Source: UBA3537 sp964219345 (GTDB lineage: Bacteria; Bacteroidota; Bacteroidia; Flavobacteriales; Flavobacteriaceae). From it: 37,914 bases of DNA. The notes under the pieces are model-generated. The model worked only from the letters and a program-made list of their open reading frames with translations, did no database searches and was not told the DNA's origin. The translations under genes were made by a program, and so were the position numbers. The stretch lies in assembly GCA_964219345.1 (NCBI GenBank), contig CAXPPN010000036.1, positions 1-37,914 of the forward strand. Reading direction: 5' to 3'. Of this stretch, positions 16,395 through 25,131 are shown one piece after another (the stretch's first letter is position 1; every line of letters starts with the position of its first letter).

Positions 16395-17609
16395 ATGATT
16401 TTAGAAATGAAAGTGCCTTCCCCAGGCGAGTCTATTACAGAAGTAGAAATTGCAGAGTGGCTAGTTCAAGACGGCGATTATGTCGAAAAAGACCAAGCCA
16501 TTGCTGAGGTTGATAGCGATAAAGCTACACTAGAACTTCCTGCAGAAGTTAGTGGGACAATCACCCTTAAAGCAGAAGAAGGCGATGCTGTTGAGGTAGG
16601 AGCAGTTGTTTGCCTTATAGACACCAGTGCTACAAAACCCGAGGGTGATGATTCAACATCTGCTGAATTAGATACACCAAAACAAACCCCTACAACTTCG
16701 GTTGTTGCACCTAGCAACGAGAATACCTATGCAACAGGAACTGCTAGTCCTGCTGCCAAAAAAATATTAGCAGAAAAAGGAATTGGTGCCACTTCAATTT
16801 CTGGTACTGGAAAAGATGGGCGCATTACTAAGGAAGATGCTGTAAAAGCAGTGCCATCAATGGGACAAAAAGTTGATATTGAGGGAAGAGGAGTTACTCG
16901 CTCTAAGCTTTCTATGTTACGAAGAAAAGTTGCAGAACGACTGGTGTCTGCCAAAAATGAAACGGCCATGCTAACGACTTTTAATGAAGTTGATATGTCG
17001 CCAATATTTGAACTTAGAAAACAATACAAAGAGACCTTTAAAGAAAAACACGAAGTAGGACTTGGATTTATGAGTTTCTTTACATTAGCCGTTGTTCGTG
17101 CACTTAACCTCTTTCCAGCAGTAAATTCTATGATAGACGGAAAAGAAATGATTTCATATGATTTCTGTGATATTAGTATTGCTGTGTCTGGTCCAAAAGG
17201 ACTTATGGTACCTGTTATAAGAAATGCTGAAAATTTAACATTTAGAGGGGTAGAATCTGAAGTAAAACGTCTAGCGATTCGTGCTAGAGATGGGCAAATT
17301 ACTGTTGATGAAATGACAGGAGGGACATTTACGATTTCCAATGGAGGTGTGTTTGGAAGTATGTTATCTACACCAATTATCAATCCTCCACAAAGTGGAA
17401 TTTTGGGGATGCATAATATTATTGAAAGACCAGTTGCTGTAGACCGTAAAGTAGAAATCCGCCCTATGATGTATGTTGCACTTTCGTATGATCACCGTAT
17501 TATAGACGGAAAAGAATCGGTTGGATTTTTAGTCGCTGTAAAAGAAGCACTAGAAAATCCTCAAGAGTTGCTAATGGATAATGACGTAAAGAAGGCATTG
17601 GAACTTTAG
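16395..17609 (+). CDS. sucB: Dihydrolipoyllysine succinyltransferase (2-oxoglutarate dehydrogenase E2)
   Basis: Core of the 2-oxoglutarate dehydrogenase complex; transfers the succinyl group from lipoamide to CoA. 404 residues with one lipoyl domain (1-76; lipoylated K43 in DSDKATLE), a linker rich in Ser/Thr/Pro/Ala, a peripheral-subunit-binding domain (about 116-152, SPAAKKILAEKGI and GTGKDGRITKEDA) and the catalytic CoA-acyltransferase domain (about 170-404) with H367 and D371 in SYDHRIIDG. A single lipoyl domain matches SucB rather than multi-lipoyl pyruvate E2. Start MILEMKVPSPGES is the family start. The stop overlaps the convergent polA stop. Confidence 0.94.
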   Translation: MILEMKVPSPGESITEVEIAEWLVQDGDYVEKDQAIAEVDSDKATLELPAEVSGTITLKAEEGDAVEVGAVVCLIDTSATKPEGDDSTSAELDTPKQTPTTSVVAPSNENTYATGTASPAAKKILAEKGIGATSISGTGKDGRITKEDAVKAVPSMGQKVDIEGRGVTRSKLSMLRRKVAERLVSAKNETAMLTTFNEVDMSPIFELRKQYKETFKEKHEVGLGFMSFFTLAVVRALNLFPAVNSMIDGKEMISYDFCDISIAVSGPKGLMVPVIRNAENLTFRGVESEVKRLAIRARDGQITVDEMTGGTFTISNGGVFGSMLSTPIINPPQSGILGMHNIIERPVAVDRKVEIRPMMYVALSYDHRIIDGKESVGFLVAVKEALENPQELLMDNDVKKALEL

Positions 17610-20446
17610 TGTGCTTCTAACCAATTTTTCCCAATATCTAGTTCAACATCTAATGGTACAACCATTGTGTATGCATTTTCCATTTCTGTTTTAATTAGCG
17701 ATTTAATACTTTCTAATTCAGGTTTGTAAACATCAAAAACAAGTTCGTCATGCACTTGTAACAGCATGTTACTTTTAAAATCTCCTTTATTAAGATTTTT
17801 GTAAATATTAATCATTGCAATTTTGATGATGTCTGCGGCACTACCTTGAATAGGTGCATTTACAGCATTACGCTCAGCAGCACCCCGAACAACAGCATTT
17901 CTAGAATTGATATCTTTTAAATATCTACGCCGATCGGAAATTGTTTTTACATAACCATTATCTCGTGCAAAATCAATTTGATCAGCAATGTACGCTCGTA
18001 GTTTTGGATAAGTTGCATAGTAGGTGTCAATAAGTGCTTTGGCCTCCGTTCTACTTAAATCTGTTTGATTGCTTAATCCAAAAGCAGAAACACCATAAAT
18101 AATTCCAAAATTGACGGTTTTTGCATTGCTGCGCTGTTCACGATTAACCTCCGACAATGGCACATTAAAAACTCTTGAAGCAGTAGAAGCATGAATGTCT
18201 TCTCCATTTTTAAACGCTTCAATCATGGTTTCTTCTTCGCTTAGGGCTGCAATCACACGTAATTCAATTTGAGAGTAATCTGCTGCAAGTAATATATAGT
18301 CTTTATTTCGAGGGACAAATGCTTTTCGAACTTGTCGGCCACGCTCTGTTCGTATGGGAATATTTTGAAGATTTGGATTGATACTACTCAAACGCCCAGT
18401 GGCTGCAACCGTTTGTAGATATTCTGTATGAATTCGTCCTGTACTTTGTAAAACTTGCTCAGGAAGAGCATCAACATACGTGCTTTTTAGCTTCGCCAAT
18501 CCTCTATATTCTAAAATATTTCGGATGATTTCGTGATCTTTAGCCAGATAAGATAGTACATCTTCTGCAGTGCTATATTGCCCTGTTTTTGTTTTTTTAG
18601 GTTTATCAACGAGTTTTAATTTTTCAAATAAAATGACACCTAGTTGTTTTGGTGATGCAATGTTAAAAACCTCCCCGGCTTTGTCAAAAATATTCTGTTC
18701 GAGGGTTTTGATGTCATTATTTAAGTCTAAAGATAGACTTTTTAGAAAATCAACATCAAGTCGAATTCCTTCTAATTCCATAGAAGCCAGTACTTTGATT
18801 AAAGGAATTTCTATAGAATTGAATAGATTTAGTGTGTTTGCATCAGACATTTCAATCTTGAAATGCTGAGCTAATTGATATGTAATATCGGCATCTTCAA
18901 CAGCATACTCTGTAATCGTTTCTAAGCTTATGCTACGCATCGATTTTTGGTGTTTCCCTTTTTTTCCAATCAACTCTTCAATAGCCATAGGCGTATAGTT
19001 GAGGTAGGTTTCTGCCAAAATGTTCATATTATGACGCATATCGGGGTTGATAAGATAATGTGCAATCATGGTATCAAACAAAGGGCCTTCAACAGAAAGA
19101 TTGTATTTGTGCAACACCTTAATATCATATTTTAAATTTTGACCAATTTTTTCAATATTCTCGTTTTCAAAAAAGGGTCTAAGCTTTTCAATTAATTGCT
19201 GAGCTTTTTCTTGTTCATCTGGGAAAGGAATATAAAAACCTTTGTGTGCTTCCCAAGAAAAAGCAATTCCAACAAGCTTAGCTTCAAGAGGATTGAGGGA
19301 TGTGGTTTCGGTATCAAAACACACCGATTTTTTTTCTAAAAGTTGTTTTAAAAACAAATCAAAAGCAAAATCACTATCAATAAATTGATAAAAGTGTGCG
19401 ACCGATTTTATAGTTGATCTTTCAAATATTGGAACCACTGAATTTTCTTCAATAGGGGCATCAAAAAGTGAAAATTGACCTGTACCTGCTGTTGTATTTT
19501 TTGTGATTTTTGGGGTTATTTTTTCTGAAGTATTTTCATCAGTATCACTAGTATCGGCCTTATTTACTGCAAATGTTTTTTTGAAATTTTCTATTAAACG
19601 TCTGAATTCTAATTCTTGAAAAATTTTATTTACTTTTTCATGATCGGGCTCGTCTAGCTCAAAGTTTTTAGCATTAAAATCGACAGGGACATCTAATAAA
19701 ATTGTGGCTAGTTTTTTCGAAAGCAGTCCGAGTTCTGCGTTGGCTTCAACTTTTTCTCTCATTTTGCCTTTGAGCTCGTGTACATTTTCAATGAGGCCCT
19801 CCATGCTTCCATAGAGATTAATAAATTTTTTTGCTGTTTTGTCGCCTACTCCAGGAAGACCAGGAATATTATCAACCGCATCGCCTTTCATTCCTAAAAA
19901 ATCTATGACTTGTTTTGGGTCTTGAACTTCAAACTTTTCTTTGACTTCTTCTATACCCCAAGTTTCATAACCACCACCAAACATTGGGCGGTACATAAAA
20001 ATATTTTCGCTGACGAGTTGAGCAAAATCTTTGTCCGGTGTTACCATATAAGTTTGATAACCTTCTTTTTCTGCTTTTTTGGCCAATGTTCCAATAATAT
20101 CGTCAGCTTCATATCCGTCTTTAACCATAATTGGAATATGCATAGCTTCCAATATTTTATGGATATATGGAACAGCGACTTTAATTCCCTCTGGGGTTTC
20201 ATCTCGATTTGCTTTGTACTCTGGATAAACTTCGAGTCGATCTGTACTTCCTCCTTTATCAAAACAAACGGCCAAATGGTCTGGACGCTCTCTTTTTATT
20301 ACATCCAATAGAGAGTTTGTAAATCCTAAAATGGCAGAAGTGTCTAGTCCATTAGAATTGATTCTTGGGTTTTTGATAAACGCATAATAGCCTCTAAAAA
20401 TAAGAGCATAAGCATCAAGAAGGAATAAGCGTTTTTGCTTCGCCAT
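17606..20446 (-). CDS. polA: DNA polymerase I with 5'-3' and 3'-5' exonuclease domains
   Basis: Repair and Okazaki-fragment polymerase, 946 residues, all three domains present. The 5' nuclease domain (about 1-290) has the metal-site segments and FLGMKGDAVDNIPGLPGVGD. The proofreading domain (about 350-540) keeps DTE (378-380), NLKYD and the YxxxD-type VEDADITYQL, so proofreading looks intact. The polymerase domain has motif A DYSQIELR (D723), motif B RSNAKTVNFGIIYG and motif C HDE (899-901). ATG 20446 follows the glycosylasparaginase stop by 11 bp, so polA appears to be the last gene of a permease-asparaginase-polA transcript, though an internal promoter cannot be excluded. Confidence 0.96.
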   Translation of the reverse strand: MAKQKRLFLLDAYALIFRGYYAFIKNPRINSNGLDTSAILGFTNSLLDVIKRERPDHLAVCFDKGGSTDRLEVYPEYKANRDETPEGIKVAVPYIHKILEAMHIPIMVKDGYEADDIIGTLAKKAEKEGYQTYMVTPDKDFAQLVSENIFMYRPMFGGGYETWGIEEVKEKFEVQDPKQVIDFLGMKGDAVDNIPGLPGVGDKTAKKFINLYGSMEGLIENVHELKGKMREKVEANAELGLLSKKLATILLDVPVDFNAKNFELDEPDHEKVNKIFQELEFRRLIENFKKTFAVNKADTSDTDENTSEKITPKITKNTTAGTGQFSLFDAPIEENSVVPIFERSTIKSVAHFYQFIDSDFAFDLFLKQLLEKKSVCFDTETTSLNPLEAKLVGIAFSWEAHKGFYIPFPDEQEKAQQLIEKLRPFFENENIEKIGQNLKYDIKVLHKYNLSVEGPLFDTMIAHYLINPDMRHNMNILAETYLNYTPMAIEELIGKKGKHQKSMRSISLETITEYAVEDADITYQLAQHFKIEMSDANTLNLFNSIEIPLIKVLASMELEGIRLDVDFLKSLSLDLNNDIKTLEQNIFDKAGEVFNIASPKQLGVILFEKLKLVDKPKKTKTGQYSTAEDVLSYLAKDHEIIRNILEYRGLAKLKSTYVDALPEQVLQSTGRIHTEYLQTVAATGRLSSINPNLQNIPIRTERGRQVRKAFVPRNKDYILLAADYSQIELRVIAALSEEETMIEAFKNGEDIHASTASRVFNVPLSEVNREQRSNAKTVNFGIIYGVSAFGLSNQTDLSRTEAKALIDTYYATYPKLRAYIADQIDFARDNGYVKTISDRRRYLKDINSRNAVVRGAAERNAVNAPIQGSAADIIKIAMINIYKNLNKGDFKSNMLLQVHDELVFDVYKPELESIKSLIKTEMENAYTMVVPLDVELDIGKNWLEAH

Positions 20447-20457
20447 TGTTTATTACT

Positions 20458-21456
20458 TTAGGAATTTTTATTAAAATAATCGGATTGAATATTTTGATTT
20501 TCCCCGTTTTGATATTTTGTCATACTGAACCACTGATGAATAGAGTAGGCTCCTGTCTCACCTTGTTTATTTACAGCAATATATCCTACTTGAAAATTTT
20601 TGTATTGACTGTTGGGTTTATCAACAATTCGCTTGATGGCTTCTTCGCAGGCTTGTTGAGGTGTTCTCCCTTGACGCATAAGTTCTACGATTAAGAAACT
20701 TCCAACGGTTTTTACAACTTCTTCTCCAAGCCCTGTTGCCACAGCACCTCCAACATTATTATCTACAAAAAGCCCTGATCCAATAATTGGGGAGTCTCCA
20801 ACTCTACCGTTCATTTTGTAGGCCAGTCCGCTTGTGGTGCATGCCCCTGAAATATCACCGTTTTTATCAATGGCTAGCATGCCTATAGTGTCATGGTTTT
20901 CGATATTTATTATTGGACTATATTGACTTGTTTCAGCCCATTTTTGCCATGCTAATTTAGAGGCTTCAGTTAGTAATTTTTCTTTTTTAAATCCTTTTGA
21001 AATTGCAAATTTTTCAGCGCCTTTTCCTGCAAGCATTACATGTGGAGTGTCTTCCATTACTCTACGTGCCACAGATATGGCATGGGTTATATTTTGCATA
21101 AAAACAACAGAACCACAATTTCCTTGTTCATTCATAATACATGCGTCCAAAGTTACATTACCATCTCTATCTGGAAGCCCACCTTTGCCAACCGATTGCC
21201 CTTTTTCATTAGCTTCTTCTGTTCGACAACCTTGCTCAACAGCGTCTAGTGCACTTCCGCCATTAATTAATACTTTCCAAGCTTCAGCCGTAGCAGATTT
21301 TACATTCCATGTTGCAATAACAACAGGGATTTTGGGCTTAGTTTTTTGTTTAAATAAATTATTTTCAGAAGATTCAATACAACTACTCAAAGTTCCAGTA
21401 ACAGTTATCCCAAGCCCTGTTAATGATGCGTTTTTTATAAATTTTCTCCTCTTCAT
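20458..21456 (-). CDS. Tat-exported glycosylasparaginase (N4-(beta-N-acetylglucosaminyl)-L-asparaginase)
   Basis: Ntn-type hydrolase that cleaves the bond between GlcNAc and asparagine, the last step of Asn-linked glycan breakdown. 332 residues. The N-terminus has a twin-arginine signal (RRKFIK at 3-8) and then LSSC at 23-26, a lipobox, so the enzyme is probably a Tat-exported lipoprotein (inference). The autoproteolysis site is HDT at 188-190; T190 becomes the new N-terminal nucleophile, and GMLAID follows as in the family. GRVGDSPIIGSGLFVDN and ATGLGEEVVKTVG complete the active site region. Domain layout resembles the Elizabethkingia enzyme. It lies 15 bp after a sugar permease gene, which supports a glycan-use role. 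An isoaspartyl peptidase role is less likely. Confidence 0.9.
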   Translation of the reverse strand: MKRRKFIKNASLTGLGITVTGTLSSCIESSENNLFKQKTKPKIPVVIATWNVKSATAEAWKVLINGGSALDAVEQGCRTEEANEKGQSVGKGGLPDRDGNVTLDACIMNEQGNCGSVVFMQNITHAISVARRVMEDTPHVMLAGKGAEKFAISKGFKKEKLLTEASKLAWQKWAETSQYSPIINIENHDTIGMLAIDKNGDISGACTTSGLAYKMNGRVGDSPIIGSGLFVDNNVGGAVATGLGEEVVKTVGSFLIVELMRQGRTPQQACEEAIKRIVDKPNSQYKNFQVGYIAVNKQGETGAYSIHQWFSMTKYQNGENQNIQSDYFNKNS

Positions 21457-21471
21457 TTTTAAATCTTGAGA

Positions 21472-23133
21472 TTAAAGCCCTTGTTTTTTCAATGCAGATT
21501 TTGTTTTGAAAGTGTAGAACAATAAATAAACAAAGCATATAACAGCAATCCAATATGATGATTGTATACTAAAAATATCTGCTAGTTTTCCTTGAAGCGG
21601 AGGAATAATAGCACCACCTAAAATCATCATGATTAAAAATGCAGACCCTTGTGCAGTATACTTTCCTAGGCCTGTAATACTGAGTGCAAAAATACATGGC
21701 CACATTATAGAACAAAATAATCCACCTGATAAAAGTGCAAATATGGCTAATTGTCCAGAAGCAAAAACACCAATTAACATACCTAAGACACCAAGAATAC
21801 TAAAGATTTTTAAAGTAACAATTGGATTGTCTTTTGCTAAGAAAAATCCACCAATTTGAATTGCAACACAAATACTAAACAAAAGAATTTCATTTGAGGA
21901 GTATTTTCCAAAGTTAACTAAAAGTATAACTCCAAAAGCAACATAGGGAACAAGAATAAGCAACCATTTTTTGAGGCCTTTACTTGGATTAAAAACTGTA
22001 ATTGCACCAACCCATCGCCCAATCATTAATCCTCCCCAATATAGTGAAATGAACGGTGCAATTTCGGCATCATTCATCACTTTGAGCCCTAGAGGGTTTA
22101 AGTTGTTAACTTTATCTGCAACAGATTTTAAAAGTTCTCCTAAGTTACTTTGAATAGTGACTTCCACGCCAACGTATGTAAATATAGCCAGCATACCCAA
22201 AACCAGTTGAGGGTACTTCATAGCGCCCCATCCTTTTGGGTTTTTAGAGGCCCTTGAATTGGCAAAGAACACACTTCCAATAACGGCTAAAAGAGCTACG
22301 AAGAGTAATATTAACCTTGTGTTTTCAACAGCCACTGTAGCTTCTTTGCCACTCGAATAAGTGTTAAAAATCACTCCAAAACAAGCAACAATTATAATAG
22401 TTAGCCCAACAAGTGTATTTTTGGCTTTGTTTGCGGGTTCAAAACTATCGTTTGATTTTGTGTTTATTAATTTTTTTGAAAAGTGAAAAAGTGCAGCTGC
22501 CGCCAAAAATAAAACCCCAACTCCAATGTATAAAAGCTGAACAGTGGTTAATGTAATCTCATTATTTTTAATCATTTGATTTAGCTCATCTCCAGATAAA
22601 GGTGTGGATCCAAAAATAATAAGCGCAATCACTATAGGGCCAATGGTTGTTCCAAAAGAGTTGACTCCCCCCGCAAGATTTAAACGTTGTGAGCCTTTAT
22701 TGGGATCTCCTAATGAATACACAAATGGATTTGCTGCAGTTTGTTGTAATGAAAACCCTAGACCTACAATAAAAAGCGCTAAAAGTACTAGATAAAAGAC
22801 AGTAGTATCACCTTGTTGTGCTCCATCAATAAAAGGGTACATAAGCAATGCGCCAAGAGCAGAAACGAGTAGCCCATAAATAATACCTTTTTTGTAGCCC
22901 CAATTATTCAAAACATCTTTTTTAATACTACTGGATACAACAAAAAGAAATAATGCACCTAAATAATAGGCGCCGTAAAATGCAAAATCGACTAGTTGAG
23001 ATTGAAATTGATCGATATTAAAGTATGTTTTACAAAAAGGGATAAAAACCCCGTTAGAAGCAGCGATAAATCCCCAAAAGAAAAAGACAGTTACTAAAGT
23101 TGTTAATGCGGATTGGTTGTTTTTTGTACTCAT
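21472..23133 (-). CDS. Sugar permease of the FHS (FucP/NagP-like) major facilitator family
   Basis: Proton-coupled sugar uptake through the inner membrane. 553 residues with about twelve membrane helices plus extra hydrophobic segments in an enlarged centre (about 230-290), longer than the 430 residues of FucP. Family signatures include FFFWGFIAASNGVFIPFCK near the start, the helix-4 segment GLGFSLQQTAANPFV, NLAGGVNSFGTTIGP, and SIMWPCIFALSITGLGKYT near the end. The substrate is not readable from sequence; the downstream glycosylasparaginase suggests GlcNAc or a related sugar (inference). First gene of the minus-strand group ending in polA. Its promoter should lie in 23134-23449, but no clear -33/-7 pair was found. 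Confidence 0.88.
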   Translation of the reverse strand: MSTKNNQSALTTLVTVFFFWGFIAASNGVFIPFCKTYFNIDQFQSQLVDFAFYGAYYLGALFLFVVSSSIKKDVLNNWGYKKGIIYGLLVSALGALLMYPFIDGAQQGDTTVFYLVLLALFIVGLGFSLQQTAANPFVYSLGDPNKGSQRLNLAGGVNSFGTTIGPIVIALIIFGSTPLSGDELNQMIKNNEITLTTVQLLYIGVGVLFLAAAALFHFSKKLINTKSNDSFEPANKAKNTLVGLTIIIVACFGVIFNTYSSGKEATVAVENTRLILLFVALLAVIGSVFFANSRASKNPKGWGAMKYPQLVLGMLAIFTYVGVEVTIQSNLGELLKSVADKVNNLNPLGLKVMNDAEIAPFISLYWGGLMIGRWVGAITVFNPSKGLKKWLLILVPYVAFGVILLVNFGKYSSNEILLFSICVAIQIGGFFLAKDNPIVTLKIFSILGVLGMLIGVFASGQLAIFALLSGGLFCSIMWPCIFALSITGLGKYTAQGSAFLIMMILGGAIIPPLQGKLADIFSIQSSYWIAVICFVYLLFYTFKTKSALKKQGL

Positions 23134-23449
23134 AAATTTTAGTTTGTTGTGTTATAATCGATAAAGACCTTGTAAACCTACTGATAATGTGTTAATAGTT
23201 AAAGCTAACATATACTGCATTTAAACTGCAGGACTTTATCATTATATAAACTAATAAAGACAATTCATTTTTTAGGTCTTTAAAATCAAAGCCAATAGTT
23301 GTTCGAAAATGGCTTCACTTAATGTGAAAAATTAACTTCTACCAAAAGTATTGATTTTTTTTGTCCTAAGTCAATAGTTGTATTTAAATTATTTATTACA
23401 TATTTAAATGAAGAAGTTTTACACTATTTTTGCGCCAAGTTTATTAAAA
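23134..23449. other. 316-bp divergent intergenic region (sugar permease / metallophosphoesterase)
   Basis: AT-rich and without a credible gene. It holds a 17-bp dyad (CTGCA at 23215-23219, TGCAG at 23227-23231), a 15-bp dyad (TTCAC at 23314-23318, GTGAA at 23324-23328), and a 10-bp direct repeat CAATAGTTGT at 23293-23302 and 23372-23381. ATAAAGAC occurs at 23161-23168 and 23254-23261, and AGGTCTTT at 23274-23281 mirrors AAAGACCT at 23163-23170. The right end contains the metallophosphoesterase -7 box. Operator sites for a sugar regulator are possible but unproven. Confidence 0.4.
23425..23432 (+). promoter_or_regulatory. -7 box of the metallophosphoesterase promoter
   Basis: TATTTTTG fits TAnnTTTG; TTTA at 23403-23406 is an approximate -33. 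The box lies inside the frame that would begin at ATG 23408 and 17 nt before ATG 23450, which decides for the later start. Confidence 0.5.
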
Positions 23450-24685
23450 ATGATTAGACTTCTAATTTTTATTGGAATTGTTCTAGCCCTTGATTTTTAT
23501 GCACTTCAAAGCTTTAGGAGTGTTACAAAAAACCCTTGGGTAACCTCAATTTATGTTCTTTGTTCCATACTAGTGTTGGGCAATATTGTATATCAATCAG
23601 TTACATTTGATCGGTCTTCAGGAATCAATCATAAATTTTATACAGCTTTTGCTTTATTTGTACTTTTGTATGTTCCAAAATTTATCCTAATTGCTGTTAT
23701 GTTTGGGGAAGATGTTTTTCGTCTTTTCGAAGCAATTTTTAATAAAATCACTTCACATAGTACTACAAGTGCTCCCTTTTTTAAAGGTCGCAGAAAAGTC
23801 ATAGGACAACTGGCTTTGGGGGTTGCGGCTATTCCTTTTTTGTCAATTTTATATGGAATTACAAAAGGGAAATATAATTTTAAAGTTCTCAAATATACTT
23901 TGTTTTATGATGATTTACCACCCGAATTTGACGGCTATAAAATCACACAAATAAGCGATATCCACAGTGGAAGTTTTGACAAAAAAGCAAAAATTGATTA
24001 TGCTATAGACTTAATTAATGAACAAGAATCAGATGTGATTATGTTTACAGGCGATTTGGTCAATAGTAAAACTTCTGAAATGGAACCTTGGAAGGCAACA
24101 TTTTCAAAATTAAGTGCCAAAGATGGAATATTTTCTGTTTTAGGGAATCACGATTATGGAGATTATACGCGCTGGCCGTCAAAAGAAGACAAAGAAAAAA
24201 ACTTTCAAGACATGCTGAAACTTCAAGAGCAGATGGGATTTCAATTACTTTTGGATGAAGCGAAATATATAGAAAAGAATGGTGCTCGAATCGCAGTAAT
24301 TGGCGTAGAAAACTGGGGTAAAGGCTTTAAGCAAAAGGGGGATTTAAAAAAGGCAACCTATCAGGTTTCTGAAGAAGACTTTAAAATATTGCTGAGCCAC
24401 GACCCTTCGCATTGGGAATATGAAGTTACAAAAGATAAGCTCCACTATCATCTAACCCTTAGTGGTCATACCCACGGAATGCAATTTGGTATTGAAATTC
24501 CTGGATTAGTAAAATGGAGTCCCATAAAATGGCGCTATAAATACTGGGCAGGATTGTATAAACAAGCGGGGCAATATCTTAATGTTAATCGTGGTTTTGG
24601 ATTTTTGGCTTTTCCAGGGCGAGTGGGGATTTGGCCAGAAATCACGGTGATTACATTAAAAAAGGGTAAAGAAGCGGTTAAATAA
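23450..24685 (+). CDS. Membrane-anchored metallophosphoesterase
   Basis: Calcineurin-like phosphoesterase with an N-terminal membrane part. From ATG 23450 it has 411 residues: about three to four hydrophobic helices (4-22, 34-52, 63-86 and a segment near 117-137), then the catalytic domain. Metal-binding motifs in order are SDIHSG (D170, H172), TGDLVN (D202), GNHDY (N233, H234), SHDP (H317) and GHTHG (H340, H342). This layout resembles YkuE/YaeI-type enzymes, some of which act on lipid-linked phosphates; the substrate here is unknown. An ATG at 23408 is in frame, but the -7 box at 23425-23432 falls inside that extension. It diverges from the sugar permease. Confidence 0.88.
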   Translation: MIRLLIFIGIVLALDFYALQSFRSVTKNPWVTSIYVLCSILVLGNIVYQSVTFDRSSGINHKFYTAFALFVLLYVPKFILIAVMFGEDVFRLFEAIFNKITSHSTTSAPFFKGRRKVIGQLALGVAAIPFLSILYGITKGKYNFKVLKYTLFYDDLPPEFDGYKITQISDIHSGSFDKKAKIDYAIDLINEQESDVIMFTGDLVNSKTSEMEPWKATFSKLSAKDGIFSVLGNHDYGDYTRWPSKEDKEKNFQDMLKLQEQMGFQLLLDEAKYIEKNGARIAVIGVENWGKGFKQKGDLKKATYQVSEEDFKILLSHDPSHWEYEVTKDKLHYHLTLSGHTHGMQFGIEIPGLVKWSPIKWRYKYWAGLYKQAGQYLNVNRGFGFLAFPGRVGIWPEITVITLKKGKEAVK

Positions 24686-24800
24686 CCTGTAATTTCCTTA
24701 AATAAATAAAAAAATTACTTTGATTTAATTTTCTTTTTTTAATATTGTATTAGATGATTTAACATAATTTATATCAAATCATTAAATTAAATGCAATATC

Positions 24801-25097
24801 ATGTCCAAATTTGGAGAATTAATAGATGTTGAAGTTCCTGTTCTTTTCGATTTTTTTACTGAGTGGGACGAAGCTTCAAATGCCATGCACGATGTACTTC
24901 GAGACGTGGCTGCTGCACTTGGCGATAAAGCCAAAGTCATAAAAATAGATGTTGACAAAAATCAAGCCCTTTCTGAAGCCCTAAGAATTAAAGGATTACC
25001 TACACTCATTATTTATAAGTCTGGTGATATGAAATGGCGACAAAGTGGAGAGCTTGATGCCAATACTATCATTGGTCTCATGCAAAATCACATGTAA
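24801..25097 (+). CDS. Thioredoxin-like protein without active-site cysteines
   Basis: A 98-residue single-domain thioredoxin fold. Features of the fold are PVLFDFFTEW (13-22), KVIKIDVDKN (45-54) and the cis-proline loop GLPTLIIYKSG (P67). The usual W-C-G-P-C is replaced by W22-D-E-A-S26, and the whole protein has no cysteine at all, so it cannot act as a dithiol reductase. It may be a binding or scaffold protein. I believe flavobacteria carry similar cysteine-free homologues, so this is more likely a conserved subfamily than a damaged gene. It follows the metallophosphoesterase by 115 bp and converges with the DUF2723 gene. Confidence 0.85.
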   Translation: MSKFGELIDVEVPVLFDFFTEWDEASNAMHDVLRDVAAALGDKAKVIKIDVDKNQALSEALRIKGLPTLIIYKSGDMKWRQSGELDANTIIGLMQNHM

Positions 25098-25131
25098 TTT
25101 TTTACACTTATATGCTGAGATTGGACTTGTC

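Noticed and set aside
16727..17383. A 218-codon open frame on the minus strand across sucB
   Set aside because: It lies wholly inside sucB, whose domains are unmistakable; its translation has no recognisable motif and appears as an antisense shadow.
17606..20446. polA as a proofreading-deficient form
   Set aside because: The exonuclease motifs DTE (378-380), NLKYD and the later VEDAD are all present.
21047..21469. A 140-codon plus-strand frame opposite the glycosylasparaginase
   Set aside because: Antisense shadow; no start context, no motif, and the opposite gene has an intact active site.
23408..23449. N-terminal extension of the metallophosphoesterase from ATG 23408
   Set aside because: A TATTTTTG box at 23425-23432 lies inside it; starting at 23450 keeps the first membrane helix whole.
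24801..25097. Thioredoxin-like gene as a decayed pseudogene
   Set aside because: The frame is intact, the fold motifs including the cis-proline are kept, and codon use looks normal; loss is confined to cysteines.
25093..25106. Small dyad TGTAA/TTACA at the thioredoxin-like stop as a terminator
   Set aside because: Only five A-T-rich pairs with no GC core; too weak for an intrinsic terminator.
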